DNA of 64,000 bases. It comes from SAR116 cluster bacterium AG-426-I14. GTDB lineage: Bacteria > Pseudomonadota > Alphaproteobacteria > Puniceispirillales > Marisalimonadaceae. Below, piece after piece: positions 1 through 10,744 of this stretch. The stretch is from contig QCNS01000008.1 in the NCBI GenBank assembly GCA_003210055.1, positions 26,435-90,434 of the forward strand, read 5' to 3'. Each line of letters begins with the position of its first letter. Position 1 is the stretch's first letter. The translations under genes were made by a program, and so were the position numbers. The notes beneath the pieces were generated by a model. It was not told where the DNA came from. It searched no databases and worked only from the letters and a program-made list of their open reading frames with translations.

Positions 1-1498
1 CTTGGTCAGCGATTGATCTGGTTATAGCCTGCCTGATCCACCAAGTAGCATAGGTAGAAAACTTATATCCTCTTCTGTATTCAAATTTATCAACAGCTTT
101 CATTAAGCCAATGTTACCTTCTTGGATTAAATCTAAAAACTGTAACCCACGATTAGTATATTTTTTTGCAATTGATATCACTAACCTCAAATTTGCTTCT
201 ACCATCTCCTTTTTTGCTCTGCCAGCTTCTCTTTCTCCTTTTTGAATCACTTTAACTAGATTTTTAAAATCTTGTATCGGTAAATTAACTCTGCTTAAAA
301 ACTTAGATATCTCTTCAAAAATCTCATCAATTTCTTGTTTATTATCAACTAAAAATTTGGCCCAAATTTTTGAATTATTAACTTTTTTTGACCAATTATG
401 ATAAATTTCAGATGACATCCATTTTTTTAAAAAATCATTTCTCTTTATTCCTGAACTCACAGCTAATCTTAAAATTTTACCTTCAAGATTAGAGATATTT
501 TTATTTAAACCATATATTTCATCTATTAATTCTTCTTGTTTATTAGGATTTAAATAAATTTTATCCATTTGTTTGATTAATAAAACACGATTATCTTCTA
601 GTTTTTTTTCTGATCTCAAAACCAGTTGTTCTCCCTTCAATAATCTGTTAATTTTTCTCTCATTTAAAGCATTCATCTCTTTAAAAGTATTTGAGACACC
701 ATCAATCATTTCTAAAATATTAGATTTAATTTCTGCTTCCATTGCTACCAAAGATAAATTTGCCTCTTCTTCATCATCATCCTCATCGTCATTATCGAAG
801 TCATCAGTTTCATTTTCGCTTTCGTCATCTTTATTTCTAACTTTTGCATTCTCTTCTTTGGAAACTTCCACTTGATCTTTCTTAACTCTAATTACATCAG
901 TTTTTAGAACAATCTCATCAATATTGTTTGTCTCAGGTTCATTTGCACCTCCATTTAAACGAGCATATGTAGTTTCAAGATCAATTATATCGCGAAGCAT
1001 CATTGAACCATTATCAACATTATCTCTCCAATTTAAAAAATGTTTCATTGTGATTGGACATTCATATAGACCTCCAATCATCAATTCTTTACCTGCTTCT
1101 ATTCGCTTGGCTATAGCAATTTCACCCTCTCTAGATAACAGTTCTACTGAACCCATTTCTTTTAAATACATTCTTACTGGATCGTCTGATCTAGTACCCT
1201 CATCTTCAGATACATTTCCTACAGTTTTATCTTCTAGTTCCTCTTGATTTGTTTCTTCATTTTGCTCAATTACATTAATGCCAAGTTCACTTAGAGCAGT
1301 ATACCAGTCTTCGATTTGATCAGCTGTTAGTGCATCTGAAGGCAGAGCTTTACTTAATTCTTCGTGGGTTATGTAACCAGTGGATTTAGCCTTTTTAACT
1401 AAAGCTTTAATCTCTGCGTTTTTCATATCTAAGACAGGGCTGTCAGAGTTAGTGGTTTTTTGATCTTCTTCTTTCTTAACTTTTGAAGTACTACGCAT
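1..1498 (-). CDS. rpoD: RNA polymerase primary sigma factor RpoD (sigma-70), 3' part cut by the window edge
   Basis: Housekeeping sigma factor that directs core RNA polymerase to -10/-35 promoters. Translating the minus strand from the ATG at 1496-1498 gives about 499 codons before the window ends. Region 1.1 lies near residues 20-75 ([20 protein letters not shown]), and region 1.2 follows around residue 95 ([12 protein letters not shown]). Next come a long, very acidic non-conserved stretch (codons over about 770-870) and region 2 ([50 protein letters not shown]). Regions 3 and 4 lie beyond the edge. An AAGG 8 nt upstream supports the start. dnaG ends 23 bp upstream, so the genes are probably co-transcribed in the order yqeY-dnaG-rpoD, as in the macromolecular-synthesis operon. 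Identity is certain; only the C-terminus is missing. Confidence 0.97.
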   Translation of the reverse strand, partial: MRSTSKVKKEEDQKTTNSDSPVLDMKNAEIKALVKKAKSTGYITHEELSKALPSDALTADQIEDWYTALSELGINVIEQNEETNQEELEDKTVGNVSEDEGTRSDDPVRMYLKEMGSVELLSREGEIAIAKRIEAGKELMIGGLYECPITMKHFLNWRDNVDNGSMMLRDIIDLETTYARLNGGANEPETNNIDEIVLKTDVIRVKKDQVEVSKEENAKVRNKDDESENETDDFDNDDEDDDEEEANLSLVAMEAEIKSNILEMIDGVSNTFKEMNALNERKINRLLKGEQLVLRSEKKLEDNRVLLIKQMDKIYLNPNKQEELIDEIYGLNKNISNLEGKILRLAVSSGIKRNDFLKKWMSSEIYHNWSKKVNNSKIWAKFLVDNKQEIDEIFEEISKFLSRVNLPIQDFKNLVKVIQKGEREAGRAKKEMVEANLRLVISIAKKYTNRGLQFLDLIQEGNIGLMKAVDKFEYRRGYKFSTYATWWIRQAITRSIADQ

Positions 1499-1521
1499 AA
1501 TTTATACCTTGGATTATGTGT

Positions 1522-3189
1522 TTAATTTCTATTTATTTTAGTTTTGTTTAGCATATAAATTAATTCTTTAAGTAATGGTTCACACGTTACAATATTTAAA
1601 TCATTATTATTAATAGGAAATCTTGACAATATATCCTTGAATTTGAAATCATTCAGAACTTTACCGTAACCACTACTATCTAGATTTTTTTTTAATTCCT
1701 CACTAGTTATATTTGGCATTAAACTCAAAATTTTCAATAATTCAACCTTTATTTCATCCAATTTATTATTTTTGAATTTAATTTTTTTTATTTCTTTTTG
1801 ATTTTCATTTAATAATTTAGGAAAACAAATAATTAGCGAGAGTATTGCTTTATATCTTAAGTCAACTCCTACATCTGGTAATTTGGTTTTAAAGTCATAA
1901 GAAAAATGGTTTTTAACTTTAGTCTCTGTGAAAGTCTGTTTGTTTTTATAACGAAGATTTTTTATTCTTTTATCTAACTCATCTTTTATAGCTATCTTGA
2001 GATCATAGTTTTTTATTAAATTTGTTTTTTGTCTTATAAATGTCCAGAATTTAGCATTAGTTTCAGGCTCATCATCATTTTTTAATTTAAGTCCCATATA
2101 CCAAATCATGTCGGCAATACTCAAACTCTTTTTTAATTTATTATTGAATGCCTCCAGCCCATTTTCGATAATATACTCCTCTGGGTCTAAATTTTTACTC
2201 AAAAACACAAACCTTATTTTTTTCCCTAATTTCAAAAGATTAAGACTTTTTTCAAAAAACCTTATTGTAGCATTTTTCCCTGCTTCATCTCCATCAAAGA
2301 CAACAAAAATATTATCGGATAAGTTTAAACTTTGTTCAATTTGAACTTCTGTTATAGAAGTACCAAGAGATGCAACCGCAAAAAATCCAAATTTTCTGAG
2401 AGATATTACGTCCATATAACCCTCACAAATAATTAGAAAATTATTTTTATTTTTTTTAAAATTATTAGCTCCAAACAGAATATTTCTTTTTTTGAAAATT
2501 TCGTTTTCAGCTGAGTTTAGATATTTGGGCATTTGACCATCAAATATCACTCTGCCACCAAAACCAACAACTCTTTTATCTACTGTAAAAATTGGTATGA
2601 TCAATCTATTTATAAAATAACTCTGCAATGTATTTGTTTTTATGTTTAGCTTTCCTATTCCAGATTTTATTATTTGATTACGATCATATCCCTTTTTTAT
2701 AAGAACATCTATTAATGTTGGTTTATGATTCGATGGAGGAGCAAAACCAATAGAGTACTCCTCTACATGTTTTGAATTTATTTTTCTTTTTGCAAGATAT
2801 TGTCTAGCTTTTTCTCCATTATTACCATTCAAATAATTTATAAAGTAATTTTTAGCTTCATTATTTATTTTAAATGACGAATCATCTGAAAAATTGAAAG
2901 AAGATTTAATATTAACACCAGCTAGTTGAGATAAATAATTTAAAGCTTCTTTAAAATTTAAATTTTCCTTTTCCATTACAAAGTTAAAAATATCTCCATG
3001 TTTTCCACAGCCAAAACAATGGTAAAAACCCTTGTCATCAAGTACATTAAATGAGGGTGTCTTTTCATTATGGAATGGACATAAAGCTACAAATCTTGAT
3101 TCGCCTTTTTTTTTTAAAGAAACACTTTTAGATATAATATCTGAAAGTTTCAATTTGTTTTTTATTTCGTTTCTAACATTATCTAACAA
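1522..3189 (-). CDS. dnaG: DNA primase DnaG
   Basis: Makes RNA primers at the replication fork with DnaB helicase. The N-terminal CHC2 zinc finger is intact: C37 and H40 (CPFHNEKTPSF), then C58 and C61 (YHCFGCGKHGD). The catalytic core and Toprim domain follow, with the conserved Glu in IICEGYMDVISL (about residue 253) and the acidic motif FDGDEAGKNA (about 297). At 555 aa it is slightly short for the family (about 580-640). There is no in-frame ATG: the frame is open back to a stop at 3238-3240. The TTG at 3187-3189 is preceded by GGA at a 7-nt spacing, so I take TTG as the start. The missing few N-terminal residues relative to relatives are tolerable. The upstream YqeY stop is 28 bp away, and rpoD follows downstream. 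Confidence 0.95.
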   Translation of the reverse strand: MLDNVRNEIKNKLKLSDIISKSVSLKKKGESRFVALCPFHNEKTPSFNVLDDKGFYHCFGCGKHGDIFNFVMEKENLNFKEALNYLSQLAGVNIKSSFNFSDDSSFKINNEAKNYFINYLNGNNGEKARQYLAKRKINSKHVEEYSIGFAPPSNHKPTLIDVLIKKGYDRNQIIKSGIGKLNIKTNTLQSYFINRLIIPIFTVDKRVVGFGGRVIFDGQMPKYLNSAENEIFKKRNILFGANNFKKNKNNFLIICEGYMDVISLRKFGFFAVASLGTSITEVQIEQSLNLSDNIFVVFDGDEAGKNATIRFFEKSLNLLKLGKKIRFVFLSKNLDPEEYIIENGLEAFNNKLKKSLSIADMIWYMGLKLKNDDEPETNAKFWTFIRQKTNLIKNYDLKIAIKDELDKRIKNLRYKNKQTFTETKVKNHFSYDFKTKLPDVGVDLRYKAILSLIICFPKLLNENQKEIKKIKFKNNKLDEIKVELLKILSLMPNITSEELKKNLDSSGYGKVLNDFKFKDILSRFPINNNDLNIVTCEPLLKELIYMLNKTKINRN

Positions 3190-3201
3190 ATTACTATTCC
3201 A
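3187..3201 (-). promoter_or_regulatory. Shine-Dalgarno plus TTG start of dnaG
   Basis: On the minus strand a GGA (3199-3201) sits 7 nt before the TTG at 3187-3189. It is the only plausible initiator, because no ATG or GTG occurs between this codon and the in-frame stop at 3238-3240. The one ATG nearby (3219-3221) is out of frame and runs straight into a stop. Confidence 0.5.
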
Positions 3202-3217
3202 AACTTTTTTCAGCGAT

Positions 3218-3676
3218 TCATTTAAGCAAAATATCTTTTATTATTTTACTAGCAAAGCTAAAATCCATATTGGACTCATAATTCTCTTTTAAATGAAGCA
3301 TAACCTTGCCCATATCCTTTATTGAGTAAGCTTCTATTTCTTTAATTGTTTTTTTGACAATTTCCTTGGTTTCTCCCTCTGAAAGTTGTTTAGGCAAAAA
3401 TTTTGAGATTATTACAATTTCTTCTTCCTCATTTTTAACTAAATCAAACCGCTTACCTTTTTTATATAAAATTATGGATTCTTCTCTTTGCTTAATCATT
3501 TTTTTTAACAATGAAATTATATCATTTTCATTGATACCACCTGAGTCTCCACTTCCTCTAACAACAATATCTCTATCTTTTATAGCAGCCAAAATTAACC
3601 TAATTGTTCTTATAGCTACAATATCTTTAGCCTTTAGAGCGTATTTTAGTTCTGAATTAAAATTTTCTCTCATCAC
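3218..3676 (-). CDS. GatB/YqeY domain protein
   Basis: A 152-aa protein of the YqeY family, which resembles the C-terminal tRNA-binding helical domain of GatB, the Asp/Glu-tRNA amidotransferase subunit. The stand-alone form has a poorly understood role, often linked to tRNA amidation or translation. Family features seen are the N-terminal LKYALKAKDIVAIRTIRLI helix, the basic RGSGDSGGINENDIISLLKKM turn, KQREESIILYKKGKR, and the C-terminal KDMGKVMLHLKENY. Start choice is between GTG at 3674-3676 (AGG 6 nt upstream) and the adjacent ATG at 3671-3673; the spacing favours GTG. It heads the yqeY-dnaG-rpoD run and is divergent from carA across about 137 bp. This neighbourhood is common in Alphaproteobacteria. 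Function beyond family membership is uncertain. Confidence 0.88.
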   Translation of the reverse strand: MMRENFNSELKYALKAKDIVAIRTIRLILAAIKDRDIVVRGSGDSGGINENDIISLLKKMIKQREESIILYKKGKRFDLVKNEEEEIVIISKFLPKQLSEGETKEIVKKTIKEIEAYSIKDMGKVMLHLKENYESNMDFSFASKIIKDILLK

Positions 3677-3813
3677 ATTTTACCTGTTAAATAAAAGTAT
3701 TATTTAATTTTATTGACGTGAATTGTAAACCATTTTAATTAATTATAAATTAAAAGATTAAATTATTTTTAAATCATTTTTAATTAATAGCTAACCAAAT
3801 GATATTTTGAAAT

Positions 3814-5031
3814 ATGATAAATCAAATCACAAAGGGCTATATACCTTTCAATCTAAAGAATTTTAAAACATTAGAACAAAACTCAGTTTTAATTTTAGAA
3901 AATGGTGAATTCTTTTTAGGTTATGGTTTTGGAGCAAAGACCATAGGAATTGGTGAATTATGTTTCAACACTTCAATGACGGGTTACCAGGAAATTATTA
4001 CAGATCCTTCTTATTCAAAACAAATCATTAACTTTACATTTCCTCACATAGGAAATGTAGGAACAAATAAAGAAGATTTTGAAAGTAAGAAATCTTATGC
4101 ATGTGGAATAATAACAAGACTTTTACCAACAAATTTTTCAAATTGGAGATCTATGTCTACATTAGATAGCTGGCTTAAAAAATTAAATGTGCCTGGAATA
4201 GCTGGAATTGATACAAGATTATTAACAAAAAAAATTAGAAAGTCAGAATCAACTAATGCTCTTATTTTCCATTCCAATAAAGGAAAATTTGATTTTGAAA
4301 AATTAATATCAAAGCTAAATTCACATCCATCAATGAAAGGCTTAGAGCTATTGTCTTTGGTCTCAACAAAGAAAAAATATGATTGGAAAGAGGGAATTAA
4401 TTTACTCTTAAAAAATAAAAAACATGAGGAAAGAGGCAAAAAAGACTTAAAAACTATAGTAGCTCTTGATTTTGGTATTAAGAAAAACATTTTGAGAAAT
4501 TTGTACGAGAGGAATTTAAATGTAGTTGTTTTACCTCAAAACTCAGATTTTAATTTAATCATGAGTTATAAACCTTCAGGTATATTTCTTTCAAATGGAC
4601 CTGGTGATCCAAGTGCTACATCAAAAAAAATATTTGAGGTACTGACCAAATTAATACAAGTCAAAATTCCTATTTTTGGAATATGCATAGGCCATCAACT
4701 AATTGCTCTTTCACTGGGGGCAAAAACAAAAAAAATGAAACAAGGACACAGAGGGGCTAATCATCCAGTAAAAAATTTAGTTAAAAATCAGGTAGAAATA
4801 ACAAGTCAAAATCACGGTTTTTACGTTGAAAAAGAAACTTTGCCAAAACATTTGTCAATAACTCATTTATCTTTGTTTGACAATTCTATAGAGGGACTAT
4901 CCCACAAAACATTACCAGTTTTTTCCGTTCAGTTCCATCCTGAAGCATCTCCTGGACCAACTGACTCCTCATACCTTTTTGACAAATTTTATGAATTAAT
5001 ATTGAAATATAATTATGCCAAAAAGAACTGA
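3814..5031 (+). CDS. carA: Carbamoyl-phosphate synthase small (glutaminase) subunit
   Basis: Hydrolyses glutamine and passes ammonia to CarB for carbamoyl phosphate, the precursor of arginine and pyrimidines; cytoplasmic. The N-terminal CPSase small domain ([32 protein letters not shown]) is followed by a class I glutamine amidotransferase domain. The nucleophile is C291 in FGICIGHQL, and the His/Glu pair is H375/E377 in [10 protein letters not shown]. At 405 aa it is of normal length. It overlaps carB by 17 bp, implying translational coupling. Upstream is the divergent 137-bp region shared with yqeY; a TTGACG hexamer occurs at 3713-3718, but I see no convincing -10 paired with it. Confidence 0.97.
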   Translation: MINQITKGYIPFNLKNFKTLEQNSVLILENGEFFLGYGFGAKTIGIGELCFNTSMTGYQEIITDPSYSKQIINFTFPHIGNVGTNKEDFESKKSYACGIITRLLPTNFSNWRSMSTLDSWLKKLNVPGIAGIDTRLLTKKIRKSESTNALIFHSNKGKFDFEKLISKLNSHPSMKGLELLSLVSTKKKYDWKEGINLLLKNKKHEERGKKDLKTIVALDFGIKKNILRNLYERNLNVVVLPQNSDFNLIMSYKPSGIFLSNGPGDPSATSKKIFEVLTKLIQVKIPIFGICIGHQLIALSLGAKTKKMKQGHRGANHPVKNLVKNQVEITSQNHGFYVEKETLPKHLSITHLSLFDNSIEGLSHKTLPVFSVQFHPEASPGPTDSSYLFDKFYELILKYNYAKKN

Positions 5032-8000
5032 CATTAAATCTATTTTAATCATTGGTGCAGGACCAATTATTATTGGTCAAGCCTGTGAATTTGATTATTC
5101 AGGTGCACAAGCTTGTAAAGCACTAAAAGAGGAAGGATATCGAATAATATTGGTAAATTCAAATCCTGCCACAATCATGACAGATCCAATAATGGCTGAT
5201 GCGACCTATATTGAACCAATAGAAAAAAACATAATTAAACAAATTATTAAAATAGAAAAGCCTGACGCAATATTACCAACAATGGGAGGACAAACGGCAC
5301 TAAATGTAACTTTAGAATTACACACTGATGGTATTTTATTAGATAAAAATATAGAAATTATTGGTGCTAAACCTGAATCTATTAAAAAGGCTGAAGACAG
5401 AGATTTATTTAAAAAATCAATGGATAAAATAGGTTTATCATCTGCCAAGGCTAGAGTAATAAACAATATTGAAGATGCATTAGCTTCTCTAAATTATGTT
5501 GGACTTCCATCTATTATAAGACCGTCATTCACTTTAGGAGGTGAGGGTGGTGGCGTTGCGTATAATAAAAACGAATTTATTAAAATTGTAGAAAATGGTC
5601 TAAAACTCTCACCAATCAACGAAGTTTTAATTGAAGAATCATTGATAGGTTGGAAAGAGTATGAAATGGAAGTGGTTAGAGATAATAATGATAATTGTAT
5701 TATAGTTTGTTCCATTGAAAATATTGATCCCATGGGTATACATACAGGAGACTCTATCACAGTTGCGCCAGCCTTAACTTTGACTGACAAAGAGTTTCAA
5801 AAAATGCGAAACGCTAGTATAGATATTTTAAAAGAAATTGGAGTTGATACAGGTGGCTCAAATGTACAATTTGCTGTCAATCCTGAGGATGGGCGACAAA
5901 TAGTAATTGAAATGAATCCTAGAGTAAGTCGTTCATCGGCATTGGCGTCTAAAGCGACTGGCTTTCCAATTGCAAAAATTGCAGCAAAATTAGCAATTGG
6001 TTATACTTTAGATGAACTTATAAATGATATTACTAAAACTACACCAGCAAGCTTTGAACCTACAATTGATTATGTTGTTACAAAAATTCCAAGGTTTACT
6101 TTTGAGAAATTTCCAGGTTCTAAAAAGGTATTGACAACATCAATGAAATCAGTTGGTGAAGCAATGGCAATAGGTAGATCTTTTCAAGAATCGTTTCAAA
6201 AAGCTCTAAGATCTCTTGAGAACGATATGGATGGAATTGATGAATTAAGTGAAAGTTTTATCAAGGAAAATAAAGATGATTTTGAAATTTTACTTTCAAA
6301 GTCAATACCAGAGAGAGTTTTAATAATTGGTGAAGCTATAAGACAGCAGTTTCCAATTGAAAAAATCAATGAAATAACAGGATGGGATATTTGGTTTTTA
6401 GAACAGATTCAAGGCATAATTGAACTGGAACAAATTATAAAGAAAAAAGGATTAATCGAGACAAAAGAATTTATCCAAAATATTAAGTCTATGGGATTTT
6501 CTGATAAAAAGATTTCACATTTAGCAAAAAAAACAGAAAATTATGTGTTTAATTTAAGAAAAAAATTAAATGTAAGTCCAGTTTATAAAAGAGTTGATAC
6601 TTGTTCAGCAGAATTTTTTTCAGAAACTGCCTATCTTTATAGCTCATATGAACCTTTTGCGCTTCAAGATTGTGAATCGAACCCTAGTAAAAATAAGAAA
6701 GTAATTATTTTAGGAGGTGGACCTAATAGAATTGGTCAAGGTATAGAATTTGATTATTGTTGTGTTCATGCATCATACAGTCTATCTGAATTAAACATAG
6801 AAACAATTATGATAAATTGTAACCCAGAAACTGTCTCCACGGATTATGACACTTCAGATAAATTATACTTTGAACCATTAACTTCTGAAGATGTGTTAGA
6901 AATAATAGAAAAAGAAAGTCAAAATGGAAACTTGTTAGGCGTAATTGTTCAACTTGGTGGCCAAACACCGTTAAAAATTTCATCAGATTTAGAAAAAAAT
7001 AAAGTTAAAATATTAGGTACCTCTTTTGATGCAATTGACCTTGCTGAGGATAGAGAAAGATTTCAAAAATTAATAAGAAAATTAAAATTAAAACAACCGA
7101 AAAGTGGTTTTGCAACTTCAAAAAAAGAAGCTTTAAAAATTTCATCCAAGCTGGGATTCCCTTTAGTTATAAGGCCAAGTTATGTATTGGGTGGTCGCGC
7201 TATGGAAATAATTCATGATAAAGGCCAACTTGAAAAATATATTTTTGCAGCTGTTAATGTTTCAGGTAAAAATCCAGTTTTAATTGATAAATTCATTAAA
7301 AACGCAAAAGAAATTGATGTAGATGCTATCAGTGATGGGAAAGAGGTTTTTGTTGCCGGAATTATGGAACATATAGAAGAAGCTGGTATTCATTCAGGCG
7401 ACTCAGCATGTGTTATACCTCCTCAAAATATATCAGATAAAATTATAAAACAAATTGTTAATCAAACAAAATTAATTGCAAAAGAGTTAAATGTTAAAGG
7501 TTTTATGAATATTCAATTTGCAGTAAAAAATGATATTGTTTTCATTTTGGAGGTAAACCCAAGAGGAAGTAGAACAATACCTTTTGTTGCAAAATCTACA
7601 GGTGTTCCATTAGTTAAAATTGCATCACAAGTTATGATAGGGGAAAAATTAAAAAAATTTAATCTCAGCATGCGAAAACCTAACCACGTATCAGTCAAAG
7701 AAGCTGTATTCCCTTTTTCAAGATTTCCCGGAACAGATATTATTTTAGGACCAGAGATGAAATCTACTGGAGAAGTCATGGGTATAGCAGATAGTTTTGA
7801 TAATGCATTTTTTAAGAGTCAGTTAGGAGCAAATGTAAATCTACCTAAAGAAGGAAATATTTTTATATCTGTCAAAGATGAGGATAAGGAAAAAATTGTA
7901 GATTTTTGTAAAACAATTCAAAAATTGAACTTTAAAATATTAGCTACTAAAGGAACTTCTAAAATACTTAAAAATTATGGGGTTGACTCATTGAAAATCA

Positions 8001-8245
8001 AAAAAGTGTATGAGGGAAGACCAAATGTTGTGGATTACATGTTATCAGGTGAAATAAATCTTGTAATCAACACAGTAGAAGGTTTAAAATCCATAGAAGA
8101 TAGCTTTTCACTCAGGCAAACGGCACTAACAAATAATATTCCATATTATACAACTATACAGGGTGCTAATGCAGTGATTTCTGCTATAAAGAGTGTTTTA
8201 AACAAAAATATTGTTGTAAGATCATTACAATCATATTTTAGTTGA
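5015..8245 (+). CDS. carB: Carbamoyl-phosphate synthase large subunit
   Basis: ATP-dependent large subunit that builds carbamoyl phosphate from bicarbonate, ammonia from CarA and two ATP. At 1076 aa it has the full internal duplication. The first ATP-grasp half starts with [20 protein letters not shown] and includes [11 protein letters not shown]. The second half restarts near residue 565 with [19 protein letters not shown] and includes [11 protein letters not shown]. The C-terminal MGS-like regulatory domain (about 940-1076) has the [10 protein letters not shown] and ATKGTSKIL segments. The start lies inside the end of carA (17-bp overlap), so production of the two subunits is probably coupled. 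greA follows after 19 bp. Confidence 0.98.
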   Translation: MPKRTDIKSILIIGAGPIIIGQACEFDYSGAQACKALKEEGYRIILVNSNPATIMTDPIMADATYIEPIEKNIIKQIIKIEKPDAILPTMGGQTALNVTLELHTDGILLDKNIEIIGAKPESIKKAEDRDLFKKSMDKIGLSSAKARVINNIEDALASLNYVGLPSIIRPSFTLGGEGGGVAYNKNEFIKIVENGLKLSPINEVLIEESLIGWKEYEMEVVRDNNDNCIIVCSIENIDPMGIHTGDSITVAPALTLTDKEFQKMRNASIDILKEIGVDTGGSNVQFAVNPEDGRQIVIEMNPRVSRSSALASKATGFPIAKIAAKLAIGYTLDELINDITKTTPASFEPTIDYVVTKIPRFTFEKFPGSKKVLTTSMKSVGEAMAIGRSFQESFQKALRSLENDMDGIDELSESFIKENKDDFEILLSKSIPERVLIIGEAIRQQFPIEKINEITGWDIWFLEQIQGIIELEQIIKKKGLIETKEFIQNIKSMGFSDKKISHLAKKTENYVFNLRKKLNVSPVYKRVDTCSAEFFSETAYLYSSYEPFALQDCESNPSKNKKVIILGGGPNRIGQGIEFDYCCVHASYSLSELNIETIMINCNPETVSTDYDTSDKLYFEPLTSEDVLEIIEKESQNGNLLGVIVQLGGQTPLKISSDLEKNKVKILGTSFDAIDLAEDRERFQKLIRKLKLKQPKSGFATSKKEALKISSKLGFPLVIRPSYVLGGRAMEIIHDKGQLEKYIFAAVNVSGKNPVLIDKFIKNAKEIDVDAISDGKEVFVAGIMEHIEEAGIHSGDSACVIPPQNISDKIIKQIVNQTKLIAKELNVKGFMNIQFAVKNDIVFILEVNPRGSRTIPFVAKSTGVPLVKIASQVMIGEKLKKFNLSMRKPNHVSVKEAVFPFSRFPGTDIILGPEMKSTGEVMGIADSFDNAFFKSQLGANVNLPKEGNIFISVKDEDKEKIVDFCKTIQKLNFKILATKGTSKILKNYGVDSLKIKKVYEGRPNVVDYMLSGEINLVINTVEGLKSIEDSFSLRQTALTNNIPYYTTIQGANAVISAIKSVLNKNIVVRSLQSYFS

Positions 8246-8264
8246 ATTAGGAATTTTTATAAAA

Positions 8265-8741
8265 ATGGACAAAGTACCTTTTACTCAAGATGGTCTAGAA
8301 AAATTAAAAGTTGAGTATAATAATCTAAAAAAAATTGAAAGACCCTCTGTAATTAAAGCTATATCCATTGCAAGAGAGCATGGGGATTTGTCTGAGAATG
8401 CAGAATATCATGCTGCAAAAGAAAAACAATCATTTATCGAAGGAAGAATATCTGAGTTAGAGGATGTTTTAAGCAGAGCCGAAATAATTGATCTTTCAAA
8501 GTTAAATGGAACTAAAGTTACGTTTGGTACAACCGTAAAAGTTTTTGATGAAAACTTAAATAAAGAAATTTCTTATTCTATCGTGGGACCTTACGAAACC
8601 AATCTAGAAAAAAAGCATATTTCTGTTACATCACCTCTTGCCAGGGCGTTATTGGGTAAAGAAGTTAATTCTGTTGTTGAGGCCAATACACCAAGAGGTA
8701 CTAAAGTATATGAGATTGTAAATATTGAAATAATTAAATAG
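8265..8741 (+). CDS. greA: Transcription elongation factor GreA
   Basis: Rescues backtracked RNA polymerase by stimulating its intrinsic RNA cleavage. At 158 aa it matches the family exactly. The N-terminal coiled coil (residues 1-75) carries PFTQDGLEKLKVEYNNLKK and the tip motif EHGDLSENAEYHAAKEKQSF with the acidic D/E pair that reaches the polymerase active site. The C-terminal FKBP-like domain has TFGTTVKVFDE and SPLARALLGKEVNSVV. It sits 19 bp after carB and is probably co-transcribed with it; the carAB-greA order is common in Alphaproteobacteria. Confidence 0.97.
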   Translation: MDKVPFTQDGLEKLKVEYNNLKKIERPSVIKAISIAREHGDLSENAEYHAAKEKQSFIEGRISELEDVLSRAEIIDLSKLNGTKVTFGTTVKVFDENLNKEISYSIVGPYETNLEKKHISVTSPLARALLGKEVNSVVEANTPRGTKVYEIVNIEIIK

Positions 8742-8820
8742 GCATTACTTAAATCTAATTGAAAAAAAATTTCTAATTATTAGAATACTAAGATAAAGCC
8801 AAAAAAACCTATGTAAACTT

Positions 8821-9807
8821 ATGTTAAGCAATTGTTTGATACTCAGCGATGGTTCTAAAGGTATGGAAAACCAATCAATCGCTCTAGCAAAAATATTAGA
8901 AATTAACTTCAAAGTTATAAGAATAAAGCCTAATTATATTATAAGGTTTTTTCCAAGTTTAGCATATTATTTTCATTTCTTATTCATTAAAAGTTTATAT
9001 TTTTTAAAGATATTTGAACATGATTCTATTATAACTACTGGTAAAAGAATGTCAGGTTATTCAATATTAATTAAAAAAATTCAACAGCATAAAATAATAA
9101 ATATTCATATTCAAAATCCAAAAATTTATTCTGGTTTTTTTGACTTACTAATTTTGCCTAAACACGATAATGTTAAAGGTCAAAACATTATATCAACAAT
9201 AGGATCTCTGACATTTTTTGATCAAAGTGATATTAATCATAGTTTTAAATTAATTAAAAAAAAACCATTTGTGTTCAATAAGCCTACAGTTTTTCTTTTG
9301 CTTGGGGGAAATAATAAAAGATATAATCCATCTTATAGTGACTTCTCTAGGTTTTTAATAGAAGTAAAAAAATCTGTTGAAGGAATAAATGCCAATTTAA
9401 TAATTTCTACCTCTCGAAGAACTCCTAAAAAAGTTTCAAAAATTATAAAAGTTTTATTTAAAAATTATCATAATGATTATTTTTTAATAAATGAAAAGGA
9501 TAAACATTATTATCCCGGAATTTTAAAAAAAACAAATTTTGCAATTGTGACAAGCGATAGTGTAAATATGGTAAGTGAAATTTCTAATACTAAAATACCT
9601 CTTTTCGTAGGGTATTTAAGAAAAGAGAATGGTAAAATATCTGAATTTCACAAATCACTTGAAAAAAATAATTATTCTAGAACTTTTAAAGGGGAATTAT
9701 TTTTTTATAAAAAAAATGTTTTTAAATTTAATCAAATTTTAAAAAAAAAAGTTATTAAATACATAAAAAGTTTATCTAAACAAGACAGATTTGTTATTTC
9801 TAAATAG
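8821..9807 (+). CDS. ELM1/GtrOC1-like family protein (mitochondrial-fission ELM1 homologue)
   Basis: A 328-aa protein of the ELM1 family (formerly DUF1022), found in Alphaproteobacteria and plants. The plant member ELM1 recruits dynamin to mitochondria, but the bacterial role is unknown. The fold is glycosyltransferase-like. Family features visible are the N-terminal ILSDGSKGMENQSIALAKIL, the central VFLLLGGNNKRY, and ISTSRRTPKKV followed by NFAIVTSDSVNMVSEIS and FVGYLRKENGKISEFH near the end. The ATG start has no strong Shine-Dalgarno. Its last 36 bp overlap the convergent msrP gene (9772-9807), so both C-termini are encoded by the same DNA. Lysine-rich N- and C-terminal stretches fit the AT-rich genome. 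Family is confident; function is not. Confidence 0.82.
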   Translation: MLSNCLILSDGSKGMENQSIALAKILEINFKVIRIKPNYIIRFFPSLAYYFHFLFIKSLYFLKIFEHDSIITTGKRMSGYSILIKKIQQHKIINIHIQNPKIYSGFFDLLILPKHDNVKGQNIISTIGSLTFFDQSDINHSFKLIKKKPFVFNKPTVFLLLGGNNKRYNPSYSDFSRFLIEVKKSVEGINANLIISTSRRTPKKVSKIIKVLFKNYHNDYFLINEKDKHYYPGILKKTNFAIVTSDSVNMVSEISNTKIPLFVGYLRKENGKISEFHKSLEKNNYSRTFKGELFFYKKNVFKFNQILKKKVIKYIKSLSKQDRFVISK

Positions 9808-10743
9808 TGACTTATAAAGGTACTTAACTTCTCTTTCATATCCATTAAATATTAATGTTTTACGAACTTTTGAAGAACCTAATATTTTTTCATATTCTTG
9901 AGACCATCTTGGATGGGGGAATTTTGGATTTACATTAGCCCAAAAACCATATTCTTGAGGAGCTAATTTTTCCCAAAGACCAATTGGTCTATCTTTAACA
10001 AAACTAATTTTAACTATTGATTTAATAGATTTAAACCCATATTTCCATGGTAAAACTAATCTAACAGGTGAACCATTTTGATTCGGTAATTTCTTGCCAT
10101 AAATACCTGTAGCTAAAAAGGTTAGATCATTTTTTGCTTCTTCTATACTTATTCCTTCTGTGTAAGGCCAAGGATACCATTTCTGTTTCTGTCCCGGAGC
10201 TACATCAGGATTAAAAAAAGTTTCAAACCTTACATATTTTGCTTCTATTTTTGGTTCTACTAAGGAAAGTAACTTTTGAAATGATATCCCCATCCATGGA
10301 ACAGTCATAGACCAAGCTTCAACACATCTAAATCTATATATTCTCTCCTCTTCCCCTCCTAAAAGTCGAATAAAATCTCTAATATCATATTTTTTTGGAT
10401 TTTTAACTAAACCATCAATTTCTATCAACCATGGATTTGTAACTAATTTCCCAGCTCTTCTCCATATATTTTTACTAGAGCCAAACTCATAAAAATTAGT
10501 ATAAGTTGTAGCAAATCTCTCTTCTGTTATTTTTCTATCTATAATATATTTTTCATTTATCTTTGAAGTTAATGAATATCCAACACTTGAATGAGTTTGA
10601 TAAGAAGGAAAACTCATAAGAAAAGGAGAAATTGAAAAAGATAACAAAGGTTTTAAAACAGACCTTCTGTTTAAAAACTTTTCTTCTGATGTGACTTCAT
10701 TAGCTGAAATATTCCAACTTTCTTTTTTTTTTATAAAAAACAT
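9772..10743 (-). CDS. msrP: Protein-methionine-sulfoxide reductase catalytic subunit MsrP (YedY)
   Basis: Periplasmic molybdopterin enzyme that reduces oxidised methionines in envelope proteins. The N-terminus carries a twin-arginine export signal (FLNRRSVLKPLLSFS, residues 23-37). The sulfite-oxidase-type fold follows, with molybdenum ligand C140 in YRFRCVEAWSMTVPW, then YTEGISIEEAKNDL and VRLVLPWKYGFKSIKSI. At 323 aa it is close to E. coli MsrP (334). The usual membrane haem partner msrQ is not adjacent: the upstream neighbour, one base away, is an aspartate aminotransferase. moaD/moaE for the cofactor lie 6 kb away and modBC 30 kb away. The 3' end overlaps the ELM1-like gene by 36 bp. Confidence 0.93.
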   Translation of the reverse strand: MFFIKKKESWNISANEVTSEEKFLNRRSVLKPLLSFSISPFLMSFPSYQTHSSVGYSLTSKINEKYIIDRKITEERFATTYTNFYEFGSSKNIWRRAGKLVTNPWLIEIDGLVKNPKKYDIRDFIRLLGGEEERIYRFRCVEAWSMTVPWMGISFQKLLSLVEPKIEAKYVRFETFFNPDVAPGQKQKWYPWPYTEGISIEEAKNDLTFLATGIYGKKLPNQNGSPVRLVLPWKYGFKSIKSIVKISFVKDRPIGLWEKLAPQEYGFWANVNPKFPHPRWSQEYEKILGSSKVRKTLIFNGYEREVKYLYKSLFRNNKSVLFR

Positions 10744-10744
10744 C

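Noticed and set aside
573..875. Ser-rich plus-strand open frame
   Set aside because: It is the complement of the acidic Glu/Asp-rich part of rpoD.
8768..8790. Inverted repeat TTCTAAT-t-ATTAGAA between greA and the ELM1-like gene
   Set aside because: No T-run on the plus strand, where the genes lie; the T-run is on the other strand, which has no gene, so a terminator cannot be supported.
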